From Candidatus Cryptobacteroides avicola (GTDB lineage Bacteria; Bacteroidota; Bacteroidia; Bacteroidales; UBA932), in assembly GCA_017695115.1 (NCBI GenBank), contig JADILV010000005.1:1-51109 (forward strand): a stretch of DNA of 51,109 nt. The letters run 5' to 3'. The notes beneath the pieces are model-generated. The model saw only the letters and a list, made by a program, of their open reading frames with translations, did not search any database and had not been told where the DNA came from. Below are positions 43,127 through 51,109 of this stretch, piece by piece. Each line of letters starts with the position of its first letter. Position 1 is the stretch's first letter. The position numbers and the translations under genes were made by a program.

Positions 43127-43561
43127 ATGAAGTTGGGAATTAGAAGCATCGAGAGCATCCCCGTGGAAAATGTAGATGATTACAGTTTTCTTTCTCCCGG
43201 GAGTAGATTTGACTTTTCATCATTCATAAAAGGAGACCCTACGGAACTGCCATTTGTTCCGGATTCAGGGAATTTCAACGAGACCTGGAAATCAGGAGCC
43301 GACGGCAAATACTCCGAATTCACATTCTCGGCCACGATACGCAGGGACAAGGAGAAGTACAGGAGCCAGCTGCAGTCCCTGACCGGCAAGCGGCATATAT
43401 TCCAGATAACGCTCATATCTGGAGTGAAGTATGTCATCGGCTCAAGAGAGAGCATCCCCACATTCGGCTGGTCGGACGTGGTCTCCGGTACATCCAGCAA
43501 CGAATTCACGATAGAGATCAGCAACAATTCCCTTCATGGAGTGCTCATAAACAGCAAATAG
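43127..43561 (+). CDS. Phage protein, unknown, possibly structural
   Basis: A 144-residue beta-rich protein (DGKYSEFTFSATIRRDKEKY; RHIFQITLISGVKYVIGSRE; SSNEFTIEISNNSLHGVLI). The strand pattern suggests a small virion or adaptor protein. It starts 42 bp behind its neighbour, and the protease-scaffold gene follows after 55 bp. Confidence 0.65.
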   Translation: MKLGIRSIESIPVENVDDYSFLSPGSRFDFSSFIKGDPTELPFVPDSGNFNETWKSGADGKYSEFTFSATIRRDKEKYRSQLQSLTGKRHIFQITLISGVKYVIGSRESIPTFGWSDVVSGTSSNEFTIEISNNSLHGVLINSK

Positions 43562-43616
43562 TGTCATAGACTTGTGCATTTTGAGGAGATACCTTTGTAC
43601 CGGTTATTAAAATCGT

Positions 43617-44843
43617 ATGGTATTTTCAAAATTCGTACAGAACCTCAGGGGACCGTGGATGATACATCCGGAGCAGGCGGCGGTCATGCTGCCTGTTCTC
43701 AAGGGTGTTCTTGAAGGTTATATCACAGAGTTCGACAAACCGAAGTCTGCCGTCAGGATCTCGTGTTCCGACTTTTATACCGGAGGCACAGTTCCTTCCG
43801 GAATGGAAAGCAAGAGCATATATGTGACCTATCTTGAGGGCACAATGCTCAAATATGACTATTGCGGGGAACCGGGCACACGCAGAATCGCCGACGAGCT
43901 TCTGAAAGCCGACAGGGACAACGACATTGTCGGCCATATAATCGTAGCCGACTCCGGAGGAGGCAACGCCGATTCGGTTCCGGATCTGGCGGATGCAATC
44001 AGGCAGCTTGAGAAACCGGTGGTCGCATACATTGACGGCATGGCGGCATCGGCCTGCATATATGCGATATCATATACTGACAGGATCATCGCCCACCAGC
44101 CTACCGATATGGTAGGATGCATAGGCACCATGATCGAAATATCCGGATATTCCAAGTATCACAAGTCACAGGACGGATATATCCGCTGCAGAATATATGC
44201 AGATGCCTCATCCGAGAAGAATGCCGATTACGAGGCCGCACTGGAAGGCAATGCCCAGATCATCAAGGAGGAGATGCTGAATCCCCTTGCTGAGAAATTC
44301 ATTGCGGATATGAAGGCAAACCGGCCCGGAGTCCAGGACAGCCAGCTTACAGGAAGGACCTATTTCGCCAGGGATGTGACAGGTAGCCTTATAGATTCTA
44401 TAGGTACCTTCAATGACGCTGTGAAAACAGTGCTTGACCTGGCATCGGAACAGACCAAAACATCAACAGATATGGCAAAATACAAGAATCTTGAAAACAT
44501 ACCCAGCCTGAAAGGCCAGGTATATGGAGAAGACGGCTCCACCACTCTCCAGGAGTGCCAGCTTCAGGATATAGAAGCTGCCCTGGAAACAGGGTCGGCC
44601 GCTTCCGGAATGAATGCGACTGTCGAGGAACTGAACTCCCGGATATCCGGACTGGAAGGCACCATAGCTGAAAGGGATGCCCGTATTGCTGAACTGGAAG
44701 CATCGCTCGCTGCTGCGATTGAAAAGTCGGACGGGGATGATGTGGCTCCCAAAAAGGACCCGACATCAGCCGAGGACGATTACAAGCCGGCGAAGACATT
44801 CGACGAGGCCATGGATGCCTGCCGTGCGTTCCTGTCAAAATAG
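43617..44843 (+). CDS. S49-family prohead protease with a scaffold-like C-terminus
   Basis: A 408-residue protein. Residues about 60-275 are a SppA/ClpP-like serine protease (catalytic Ser in DGMAASACIYAI; oxyanion-type Gly run DSGGGNADSVPDL; VGCIGTMIEISGY). Residues about 330-375 are a coiled coil (VEELNSRISGLEGTIAERDA). Protease followed by a scaffold-like coil, encoded just before the major capsid gene, is a known head-assembly arrangement. TACCTTTG at 43590-43597 resembles a -7 box 20 bp ahead of the ATG. Confidence 0.85.
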   Translation: MVFSKFVQNLRGPWMIHPEQAAVMLPVLKGVLEGYITEFDKPKSAVRISCSDFYTGGTVPSGMESKSIYVTYLEGTMLKYDYCGEPGTRRIADELLKADRDNDIVGHIIVADSGGGNADSVPDLADAIRQLEKPVVAYIDGMAASACIYAISYTDRIIAHQPTDMVGCIGTMIEISGYSKYHKSQDGYIRCRIYADASSEKNADYEAALEGNAQIIKEEMLNPLAEKFIADMKANRPGVQDSQLTGRTYFARDVTGSLIDSIGTFNDAVKTVLDLASEQTKTSTDMAKYKNLENIPSLKGQVYGEDGSTTLQECQLQDIEAALETGSAASGMNATVEELNSRISGLEGTIAERDARIAELEASLAAAIEKSDGDDVAPKKDPTSAEDDYKPAKTFDEAMDACRAFLSK

Positions 44844-44866
44844 CATAATCCTTAAAAATCTTCAAT

Positions 44867-45862
44867 ATGCAACTTGATGCAATACTTGTAAACTCAGGCG
44901 CGAAGTACCGCAAGGAGGTGCTTGCAATGCCTATTGCCGCGCTGATGGACACGGTGCTCTCGCACATGACCCTCAGGATGGGAGTGCGCGGAGACGAAAC
45001 TGTCGGTGCCGCAGGATCCGATGCGGAGCTGAGACCGTACAAATCAGAGAAAGGCGCTACCGATACCACCAGTCTCATAGGAAGGACCCTGACCACCTAT
45101 CTGGGAGATGTGGTCGAGGAGTTCGACCCGTACCAGCTTTTCTCTACAGTGTATGGGGAGCAGTGGAGCGACCTCACGGAAAGGAAGGAGGCTGACATAG
45201 TCAAGACCCTGTCCCTTGCCCAGGCGAAAACCGTGTCAAAGAAACTGGCGAAGGCCATGTTCTGCGCCAAACGCAATACCTCCGGGTCCAAGACTACGGA
45301 CCTTTTCGACGGTTTCGACACTATAGCCGCCAAGGAGGTCACCGCAACGAATCTGTCGACAGCCAAAGGTAATTATATTGAGGTGGACCAGATCACGGAA
45401 CTCAATGCCGGGGATGTGCTCCAGGCCATATATGATGCAGCTTCGGAAGAACTGACCGAGGCCGAGGATCTGAAGATGTTCATGCCTAAGAGCGTGAAGA
45501 AGATGTATGAGAAGTGGTGTCTGGCCAACTTCGGTGCGGTCATCTACAACTCCACATACAACAAGAACATGCTCCACGGCACCGAGGACAATCCTGTACA
45601 GCTGGTCGGGTTGACAGGCATGAAGGACTCCAAGTATATCTATCTCTCCACCAAGAGCAACATGCTTGTCGGATGCGACCAGCGCAGCGCTATGGAGAAG
45701 GTCAAGATCCGGGAATGCGACAATCCGAAGATGCTGCAGTTCTTCATGTGCATGTTCTTCGGTGTGCAGTTCGAGATGATAACTCCGGAAAGACTTCTGG
45801 TAGCGAAGCAGAAGGATGCACCCGCGTCTCTAGAACCGGAAGAAGATCAGGAATCCGTATAA
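44867..45862 (+). CDS. Major capsid protein
   Basis: A 331-residue protein with the size and acidic helical-plus-beta look of an HK97-fold capsid subunit, in the usual place directly behind the protease-scaffold. Recognisable parts include LGDVVEEFDPYQLFSTVYG (E-loop/N-arm region), DVLQAIYDAASEELTEAEDL (spine-helix region), FMPKSVKKMYEKWC and SKYIYLSTKSNMLVG. The C-terminal acidic tail ends EPEEDQESV. The call rests on context and length, since I cannot match a family profile. Confidence 0.78.
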   Translation: MQLDAILVNSGAKYRKEVLAMPIAALMDTVLSHMTLRMGVRGDETVGAAGSDAELRPYKSEKGATDTTSLIGRTLTTYLGDVVEEFDPYQLFSTVYGEQWSDLTERKEADIVKTLSLAQAKTVSKKLAKAMFCAKRNTSGSKTTDLFDGFDTIAAKEVTATNLSTAKGNYIEVDQITELNAGDVLQAIYDAASEELTEAEDLKMFMPKSVKKMYEKWCLANFGAVIYNSTYNKNMLHGTEDNPVQLVGLTGMKDSKYIYLSTKSNMLVGCDQRSAMEKVKIRECDNPKMLQFFMCMFFGVQFEMITPERLLVAKQKDAPASLEPEEDQESV

Positions 45863-45873
45863 ACCTTCGAGAC

Positions 45874-46455
45874 ATGGAACTTGGAAACCTTGATTTCAAT
45901 ATAGGCAGTGTCAATCCCTCAGGGATCGGCACTACCCTGTACCGTATCGCCAAACGCGACATTACAAGCTGGCCAGGTATTATCGATGATATCAATGAAG
46001 AGGAGGCTACGGTAGACAAACTCGCCAAATATGACGGTGATTTCGTACTTGCAGCAGGAAAGGTGTGGGACAAGATATATTCCACCCAGGGCAAAGGAAA
46101 GCTCACGTATGAATCAGTCGGGGAAACTGATTGCAAGATGTTCACCAACCATGCGACATTCTCTTTCCCTGACCTCACACCTTCGGCTCTCGGATTCAGC
46201 AAGACAGCCGCCAACGATGACTATGTCTATATAGTCAAGTCTGCCGGCAGGTATCATGTGATAGGCTCTCCAGACTACAGGAGCACCACTTCCCCGGCCG
46301 GTGATTCGGGAGACTCCGCAGGATCTGCCAAAGGCATCACCTTTACAGTCGACTGCCCGGACGTAACACCGCTTCCTCTGTACGAAGGCAAAGTGGAGCT
46401 CAAGGAGGGGACTCTCGATCTCAGCACCGGGACGCTTACACCAAAAGGAGAATAG
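45874..46455 (+). CDS. Phage structural protein, unknown
   Basis: A 193-residue protein starting at the ATG 11 bp behind the capsid stop; an open frame reaches upstream through capsid antisense-like sequence but is not coding. The body is beta-rich (GKGKLTYESVGETDCKMF; ANDDYVYIVKSAGRYHVIGS), with a Gly/Ser/Ala linker and a C-terminal beta tail (YEGKVELKEGTLDLSTGTL). A capsid decoration or head-fibre protein would suit the position; this is an inference. Confidence 0.7.
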   Translation: MELGNLDFNIGSVNPSGIGTTLYRIAKRDITSWPGIIDDINEEEATVDKLAKYDGDFVLAAGKVWDKIYSTQGKGKLTYESVGETDCKMFTNHATFSFPDLTPSALGFSKTAANDDYVYIVKSAGRYHVIGSPDYRSTTSPAGDSGDSAGSAKGITFTVDCPDVTPLPLYEGKVELKEGTLDLSTGTLTPKGE

Positions 46456-46457
46456 CC

Positions 46458-47168
46458 ATGAATCCGGAGATTGACCAGTATCTGCAGAAGAAGGAGAAGG
46501 ACTTCAATGAAGGCTTCGCCCTGTTCTGCAGATATTCCAGGAACGAGAGCCTGATGAGCTGGATAGGCCGGAAGAAGGACGAAGCGCGCCTGATATACGA
46601 ATTGGGGAAACTAAGCCGGTTGGGCGCATGTACCGAGAATCCGCTTGCAGACAGGCATCTGTCCATATATAACAGGTCTGCCGCATCCGCCAATCATGGA
46701 GGTAAAGCACCTGTTATGACTTCCGAGCCTGATATCATCTTCAGGACCTATGACGAAAGGAAGACGAGACGGGCCGATCTTCCGGAACATCTCCAGAAAG
46801 TGTATGACGATATAGCCGGTGATTACAAGCTCAGAAGGTCATACCATGAAAAGATGAAAACCGCCATGACGGACAAGGACCGGGCGGAGCTGAGGGCAAA
46901 GGTTCTGGAGACACAGGAACGGATCGACTCCGGCTGGGAGACGATTGACAAATGGCTTCTGGAAAAGGAGTCCGGCAAAGTGGAAGAGTCTTTCAAAGAG
47001 AGCACATGCCGGTCCTACATAAGCAAGATGCTCAGGAAAAAGGATCTCAAGCCTGACCAGATCGAGAAGATAAGAATCCGCGCAGACGCCCTGAAGCAGC
47101 ACGGCTGCATCCTTTCTGACGAGATAACAGACAAACTGAAAACCTTAGGAATCACATACCGGGTTTAA
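46458..47168 (+). CDS. Phage protein, unknown
   Basis: A 236-residue helical protein (DQYLQKKEKDFNEGFALFCR; DYKLRRSYHEKMKTAMTDKD) starting 2 bp behind the previous gene. The middle has a disordered loop and the C-terminal 60 residues are a helical bundle (STCRSYISKMLRKKDLKPDQ). It could be a head-completion protein. No family recognised. A 26-bp near-palindrome with a T run follows 20 bp later. Confidence 0.68.
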   Translation: MNPEIDQYLQKKEKDFNEGFALFCRYSRNESLMSWIGRKKDEARLIYELGKLSRLGACTENPLADRHLSIYNRSAASANHGGKAPVMTSEPDIIFRTYDERKTRRADLPEHLQKVYDDIAGDYKLRRSYHEKMKTAMTDKDRAELRAKVLETQERIDSGWETIDKWLLEKESGKVEESFKESTCRSYISKMLRKKDLKPDQIEKIRIRADALKQHGCILSDEITDKLKTLGITYRV

Positions 47169-47188
47169 TCAATGTTACTCATTGTCCC

Positions 47189-47217
47189 AAGTAGCCAGCA
47201 ATTGTTGGCTACTTTTG
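47189..47217 (+). terminator. Near-palindrome with a T run, terminator or operator
   Basis: Arms 47189-47201 and 47202-47214 pair over 13 positions with one G-T. TTTTG follows. As RNA it would act as an intrinsic terminator of the capsid-gene transcript. The TACTTTTG at 47210-47217 also fits a -7 box, so a promoter for the next genes is the other reading. Confidence 0.5.
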
Positions 47218-47223
47218 TCGTAT

Positions 47224-47535
47224 ATGGACGATATGAAGACTTTTACAATTCCAGACGACGACTTATGCGGCAAGATCCGCTATCTGGCGTCTCTGAGGTA
47301 TACCATCTCGGAGATAGCCACAATATTGCTTATACCGGCGGATGAACTGAGGCTGCGGTTTGCCAATCCGAAGGATCCTCTGGCTTGTGCCTATAAGGCC
47401 GGAAAGGTAGAAAGCCAGGCCAAATACCGTGACAGGGTAAAGAAAGCTGCAGAAGATGGCGAATCCTGGGCTATTTCAATCATAGAAGGGTGGGAACGCC
47501 GACAGCTGGAGGAGGAGCTTGGATGTCATGAGTAG
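47224..47535 (+). CDS. Small HTH-like phage protein
   Basis: A 103-residue protein with an N-terminal helix-turn-helix look (LASLRYTISEIATILLIPAD) and the C-terminal YRDRVKKAAEDGESWAISII, a motif shared with small proteins found beside terminases. The ATG at 47224 is chosen over an in-frame TTG at 47182, which lies inside the palindrome. A terminase accessory or small-subunit-like role is likely. It overlaps the next gene by 8 bp. Confidence 0.68.
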   Translation: MDDMKTFTIPDDDLCGKIRYLASLRYTISEIATILLIPADELRLRFANPKDPLACAYKAGKVESQAKYRDRVKKAAEDGESWAISIIEGWERRQLEEELGCHE

Positions 47536-48121
47536 AAGGAACAGTAACAGGGATATACTCGATACCCTTTATGATGCGCTGTGTGATTCCGACAGGAAAC
47601 TCTCGCCTACGGATCAGGCAAGGCTTGACAGGCTCAGGGATGTATACGCGCACTGGCTTGACCACCCTATAATCTCCGATACGGCCATCCGGGATTATAT
47701 CATGGCAAATTACTCTGTCGGCAGAGCCCAGGCATACAACGACATCGCTGTGATAAAGGCCGTGTTCGGCAATGTCCCGAAAGCCGACAAGGAACTCCAG
47801 CGGTATAAGGCGAACAGGCTGCTTGACATGGCATCCGCGGCCGCGCTTGCCGGGAACGACAGGAAGGCCAAGGCACTTACCAAGATAGCCGACAGCCTGG
47901 TCCACGTGAACCAGCTTGACGAGCCGGAAGGGGAAGATTTCCCATGGGACGAGATAGTGCCGAAAGACTATTCTTTCACAGTGGATCCGCGCGTCATCGG
48001 CATAGAGCCGGAGCCGGGCATCGAGGCCAAAAGCCGGAGGCTGCTGAAACAGTATACACAGGAGTTGGACCAGGATATCATGGAGATTCCGGATGAGCGA
48101 GACCAGTCAGAAATATCTTAA
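47528..48121 (+). CDS. Terminase small subunit (probable)
   Basis: A 197-residue protein directly ahead of the terminase large subunit, overlapping it by 29 bp. RDYIMANYSVGRAQAYNDIA looks like the DNA-binding helix pair of small terminases, and the acidic C-terminal part is a plausible large-subunit contact. The ATG at 47528 is preceded by a GGAGGAG ribosome-binding site; an in-frame TTG at 47519 is less likely. Family not matched by profile. Confidence 0.72.
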   Translation: MSRRNSNRDILDTLYDALCDSDRKLSPTDQARLDRLRDVYAHWLDHPIISDTAIRDYIMANYSVGRAQAYNDIAVIKAVFGNVPKADKELQRYKANRLLDMASAAALAGNDRKAKALTKIADSLVHVNQLDEPEGEDFPWDEIVPKDYSFTVDPRVIGIEPEPGIEAKSRRLLKQYTQELDQDIMEIPDERDQSEIS

Positions 48122-49709
48122 CAGGGCCCAGCAGGAAGCCCTGGCAATAGCGGCACATACTGAAATCGACATATGCGGCCGGCGGTTCGGAAAGTCTTTC
48201 GGCATAGTGTCCCTCAGGATCCAGCGCAATGTGCTCTTCATGCCCGGGAGTACCGGCTGTTTTGTAGCCAGTTCCTACAAGCAGGCGCACACCAGGACTC
48301 TGCCGGCTGCACTCTCTGGCCTGGCGGAGTTCGGATGGAAAGAGGGCGTCCATTATGTAATCGGCAAGCGTCCTCCAGCCAGGCTCGGGTACGGGAAACC
48401 CATCATCCCTCTCAACAACTATGATGATGTGGTGTCTTTCTTCAACGGTTCCCAGATGATGATAGTGTCGCAGGATGTCAGGATGAGCTCCAACTCCGCA
48501 ACATTCGACTGGGTGATAGGAGACGAAGCCAAAGGCCTTGATTTCAACAAGCTGAAAGACGAGACATTCCCGGCCAACGGCGGTACCCGGCGCTATTTCT
48601 CTGACATACCGTGGCATCACGGCATGCTGTTCGTCTCCGACATGCCTGTACTCAAGTCCGGCAGATGGCTTCTCAACTACAGAGAGAAATCCAATCCGGA
48701 AGTGATTGATGCGATCAAAGGGCTGCTGTATGAAAGGTGGAATATCATCAGCACATGGCCTGAAGGGAAGGACAGGCAGTCCAGGATATCAAGCCTGGAA
48801 AAGCTGATCAACGAGCTGCGGAGAATAGCGGTTCTCTACAGGGAGTGGAGCACGTTTGAAAATGTGGATGTGGTGGGACTGCAATATATCCGCCAGATGA
48901 AGCGCGACCTTCCTCCTCTGGTATTCCAGACATCCATACTGTCCAGAAGGATAGAGCGGCTGAACAACGGTTTCTATCCCAACTTCAGGGAATCGCTCCA
49001 CACCTATATCTGCAACAACAATACTCCCCTTCAGGATACGGGATTCACACTTTCCGGCCCCGGTACGGATTACGGGTGTCTGCTGGACGGGGATGTGGAT
49101 ATGAGATCCCCTATCTCCATAGCGTTCGATTTCAACGCCAACATCAACTGGCTGGTCGCGGGGCAGCGCGACGGCAACAAGCTCAAGATAATAAAGAGCT
49201 TCTATGTCAAATATGAGAGGAAACTGAGAGAGCTGGTCGACGACTTCTGCCACTACTATAGGGCGCACATCAGCAAGGAGGTGGTGTTCTACTATGACTC
49301 GACAGCCCTGGGATCCAATTATGCCGTAAGCAACGATGACTTTGCGTCCATCATCACAGAGCAGTTCAACAAACATGGATGGACAGTCGAATCCAAATTC
49401 ATAGGCAAGCCGATGCGCCATAACGAGAAGTATACCCTGATAGATGAAGGGTTCAAGGGTACCAGGCACCTTATACCCATGTTCAACAAGGAGAATAACG
49501 AGGCCCTGCTTATCGCCCTGTCCATGGCCGAAGTATCGATATCTCCGCTTGGGTTCCACAAGAACAAGGGCGGAGAGAAGCTGGCCGAGACAGAGGACGA
49601 TCCCCTGGAGTACAGGACAGACGGTACCGACGCCTTCGATACCCTGTACATAGGCAATGTGCTGTATCCTTATACAGCGGCCGGCGGAGGCATCGGCTCG
49701 TCGGTATAG
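48093..49709 (+). CDS. terL: Terminase large subunit
   Basis: A 538-residue DNA-packaging motor ATPase and nuclease. Walker A is CGRRFGKSFG (residues about 29-38), Walker B FDWVIGDEAKG (about 137-147), and the coupling motif SDMPVLKSGRWL follows. The RNase-H-like nuclease part starts near residue 345 with IAFDFNANINWLVAG and continues through FYYDSTALGSNY and YRTDGTDAFDTLYI. All look intact. It lies behind the capsid genes and not ahead of them. Confidence 0.93.
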   Translation: MSETSQKYLNRAQQEALAIAAHTEIDICGRRFGKSFGIVSLRIQRNVLFMPGSTGCFVASSYKQAHTRTLPAALSGLAEFGWKEGVHYVIGKRPPARLGYGKPIIPLNNYDDVVSFFNGSQMMIVSQDVRMSSNSATFDWVIGDEAKGLDFNKLKDETFPANGGTRRYFSDIPWHHGMLFVSDMPVLKSGRWLLNYREKSNPEVIDAIKGLLYERWNIISTWPEGKDRQSRISSLEKLINELRRIAVLYREWSTFENVDVVGLQYIRQMKRDLPPLVFQTSILSRRIERLNNGFYPNFRESLHTYICNNNTPLQDTGFTLSGPGTDYGCLLDGDVDMRSPISIAFDFNANINWLVAGQRDGNKLKIIKSFYVKYERKLRELVDDFCHYYRAHISKEVVFYYDSTALGSNYAVSNDDFASIITEQFNKHGWTVESKFIGKPMRHNEKYTLIDEGFKGTRHLIPMFNKENNEALLIALSMAEVSISPLGFHKNKGGEKLAETEDDPLEYRTDGTDAFDTLYIGNVLYPYTAAGGGIGSSV

Positions 49710-49928
49710 TCCGGCATATTACGCAAAAACGGAGGGAATTGCCGGATGCGGCATAGGGCAGGGCTCGGGAGCCGGAAGCGCTTTCCGGTTCAGGCATAGT
49801 AATTCTGGGAGTATCAATCAGGTATACCCCAGTTGTTTGAGTGGATTCTTGAGTAGACCCGAGGATAAATGTGTGTCCTAACTTATCTGTGCGGCCGGGG
49901 GTAATTTTGTACTATAAAAATAACCCAA

Positions 49929-50150
49929 ATGATACATGTAAGTAAAATTCACACCCTTGTAGAGACCATAAAGGAGTTTTCCATAAAATGGATTTCGGAA
50001 CAGGGGGAGATCATCAGCTGTGACAGATGCGTGTTCACTTCCTTCCATGGTAAAGGAAACACATTCAACATCATGCTGCCTTCCAGGGAAGTCCGCACCG
50101 TCAACAGGTATACGCTGCTTGAGTTCAACGGAGAGGAGGTCGTGCTATGA
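49929..50150 (+). CDS. Small phage protein, unknown
   Basis: A 73-residue mixed-structure protein (WISEQGEIISCDRCVFTSFH; FNIMLPSREVRTVNRYTLLE) sitting between terminase and the portal-like gene and overlapping the latter by 4 bp (ATGA). TAATTTTG at 49902-49909 resembles a -7 box. The 219-bp gap upstream (49710-49928) shows no other gene or clear structure. Function unknown. Confidence 0.65.
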   Translation: MIHVSKIHTLVETIKEFSIKWISEQGEIISCDRCVFTSFHGKGNTFNIMLPSREVRTVNRYTLLEFNGEEVVL

Positions 50151-51109
50151 CAGAAGGGATCCAGATTGTCGACGGGGTGCAGCTGTTTCCGGATCTGGAA
50201 GCTGTGCTCGTTATGGACAGCTCCGTGGATTTCCGGGCGGATTACGATTTCGAGCCCCTTGTGTACGGTCCGTACAGGGTCGCTCCATGGGGAGAGGACA
50301 ACCTTCTGCCCAACCATCTGCTTGAAAAGATCGGCAAGAATGATATCGTATCTGCCAATCTGAAGTTCAACAGGGATGTCTGTTTCGGTCTGGGGCCGAA
50401 ACTAGTCAGAGCTACAGACAGGGACAGCCGGGGCAATATCAGGGAATGGGCCACAGTGGAAGACGGTCCGGAGTTCGAGTTCTTCGAGCGTAACGACATC
50501 CCTCTTTATGTGCTCCAGCAGCTTACGGACATGATATACTTCTATAATGCCTTCCCGGAAATATCCTTCAACAGGACCAAGAACCAGGTCGAGACTATAA
50601 AGCACAGGGAGGCAGTGTTCTCCAGGTGGTCCATCATGAACAGCCGCGGACAGATTAATTTCCATTACTACTGCGGAGACTGGGACGAGGCCACAAAGAA
50701 GGATATCATCTGCACAAGGGTCCTTGATGAATACGACACACTTACCGATCTGCAGAAGTATGCGGCCACAAAGCAGAGGCTTATATACCCTGCATACATG
50801 CCATCTCCCGGAAGACCATATTACAGCAGGCCGGAATGGTACTCCATCTTCAATTCGGGATGGTACGACCACAGCTGCATGGTGCCGCAGCTCAAAAAGG
50901 CCATACTGAAGAATCAGCTGGGTGTCAAATATATCATCTATATATCACCGAAATATTTCGAGGATATCTGCAAGAAAGAGGGTATCGACATGCATGACCG
51001 AAAGAAGGTGCAAGACCGTATCGACAAGGAAAAGAAGGCGTTTTCTGATTTCCTCTCAGGAGAAAGGAACGCCAACAAGACCATCATGGCCCTGAAGGAG
51101 CTGATGCCG
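50147..51109 (+). CDS. Portal-like protein, cut by the window end
   Basis: An open frame of 321 codons from the ATG at 50147 to the last base. It starts TEGIQIVDGVQLFPDLEAVL; residues about 48-60 read YRVAPWGEDNLLP, then NHLLEKIGKNDIVSANLKFN and CFGLGPKL. Further on come YNAFPEISFNRTKNQVETIK and LGVKYIIYISPKYFEDIC. Position directly behind terminase, a long helical chain with a stem-like region, and the VCFGLGPK segment fit a portal protein, but I cannot match a family. Without the C-terminus this is a probable call. Confidence 0.62.
   Translation, partial: MTEGIQIVDGVQLFPDLEAVLVMDSSVDFRADYDFEPLVYGPYRVAPWGEDNLLPNHLLEKIGKNDIVSANLKFNRDVCFGLGPKLVRATDRDSRGNIREWATVEDGPEFEFFERNDIPLYVLQQLTDMIYFYNAFPEISFNRTKNQVETIKHREAVFSRWSIMNSRGQINFHYYCGDWDEATKKDIICTRVLDEYDTLTDLQKYAATKQRLIYPAYMPSPGRPYYSRPEWYSIFNSGWYDHSCMVPQLKKAILKNQLGVKYIIYISPKYFEDICKKEGIDMHDRKKVQDRIDKEKKAFSDFLSGERNANKTIMALKELMP

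Larger units (their letters stand above)
32763..51109. mobile_element. Tailed-phage prophage, left part (right end outside the window)
   Basis: From about 32.8 kb the gene content changes to phage: a divergent XRE/Cro-size switch, ORF6N antirepressor, methylase-like protein, tyrosine integrase, HNH endonuclease, primase-helicase, protease-scaffold, capsid, terminase subunits and a portal-like gene. The left boundary is not proved: it must lie between the yqaA-like stop (32762) and the first lipoprotein gene (stop at 32961) or, if those lipoproteins are chromosomal, before 34251. No tail, lysis or right attachment site is within view. Genes seem intact except where noted, so the element may be inducible. 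Confidence 0.9.

Noticed and set aside
45514..45873. In-frame upstream extension of the structural gene at 45874
   Set aside because: It lies inside the capsid gene in another frame, with a His/Arg/Gln-rich unlikely sequence; the ATG at 45874 gives a normal N-terminus.
49657..49881. 74-codon frame behind the terminase gene
   Set aside because: It starts inside terminase, is low in complexity and Ser/Arg-rich, and shows no ribosome-binding site or domain.

Overview
The window is from a member of the Bacteroidota, most likely order Bacteroidales. The evidence is a SusC/SusD pair, BACON-domain lipoproteins, tandem ExbD genes, an M64 peptidase, a gamma-carbonic-anhydrase-like protein and many promoters of the Bacteroidetes type (TTTG, about 19 nt, TAnnTTTG). 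Base composition looks close to 50% G+C and AGG arginine codons are frequent, which matches the tRNA-Arg(CCT) found here. I cannot fix the genus.

Positions 1-32762 are ordinary chromosome. Layout: the end of a TonB-energising operon (two ExbD genes); an alkaline phosphatase lipoprotein; asnS, udk and a TonB-like protein; and a five-gene leftward SusC/SusD operon at 5337-14126. That operon encodes two BACON lipoproteins with a shared C-terminal domain, SusC, SusD and a calcineurin-like phosphoesterase lipoprotein, and starts at a near-consensus promoter (14217-14247). A second leftward operon (14270-20661) runs ridA, an unknown membrane-anchored protein, an acyl-CoA synthetase, a dCMP deaminase and an S41 peptidase. 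Next come tRNA-Arg(CCT), rpmF with its usual yceD partner, and typA. The rightward block holds two bacterial PH-domain membrane proteins, guaA, a hexapeptide-repeat protein, an M64 peptidase, and then a RluA-type pseudouridine synthase, an ACT protein, UPF0210, tadA and a YqaA-like membrane protein.

From about 32.8 kb to the right edge lies a tyrosine-integrase prophage, cut off by the window. Its left arm carries two small lipoprotein genes on the minus strand, then an ORF6N protein and an XRE repressor. A divergent promoter/operator region (35206-35354) separates these from a rightward early operon: a Cro-sized protein, a LuxR-type HTH protein with a membrane segment, an N6-methylase-like protein, integrase, HNH endonuclease, three small proteins and a 968-residue primase-helicase. 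A terminator and a 250-bp cluster of repeated GGCGTCAACTT sites follow, which I take as a candidate replication origin. The late genes then run in the order protease-scaffold, major capsid, small structural genes, terminase small and large subunits, and a portal-like protein that is open to the window end.

The points most worth a second look are these: (1) a prophage lipoprotein gene whose start codon and signal peptide are in different frames, separated by a G8 tract, so one fewer base would join them; (2) the GGCGTCAACTT repeat cluster; (3) the paired operators of the lysogeny switch, 33 bp apart; (4) a SusC/D operon with no visible glycosidase but with a phosphoesterase and two paralogous BACON lipoproteins; (5) the prophage gene order, with head genes before terminase and portal.
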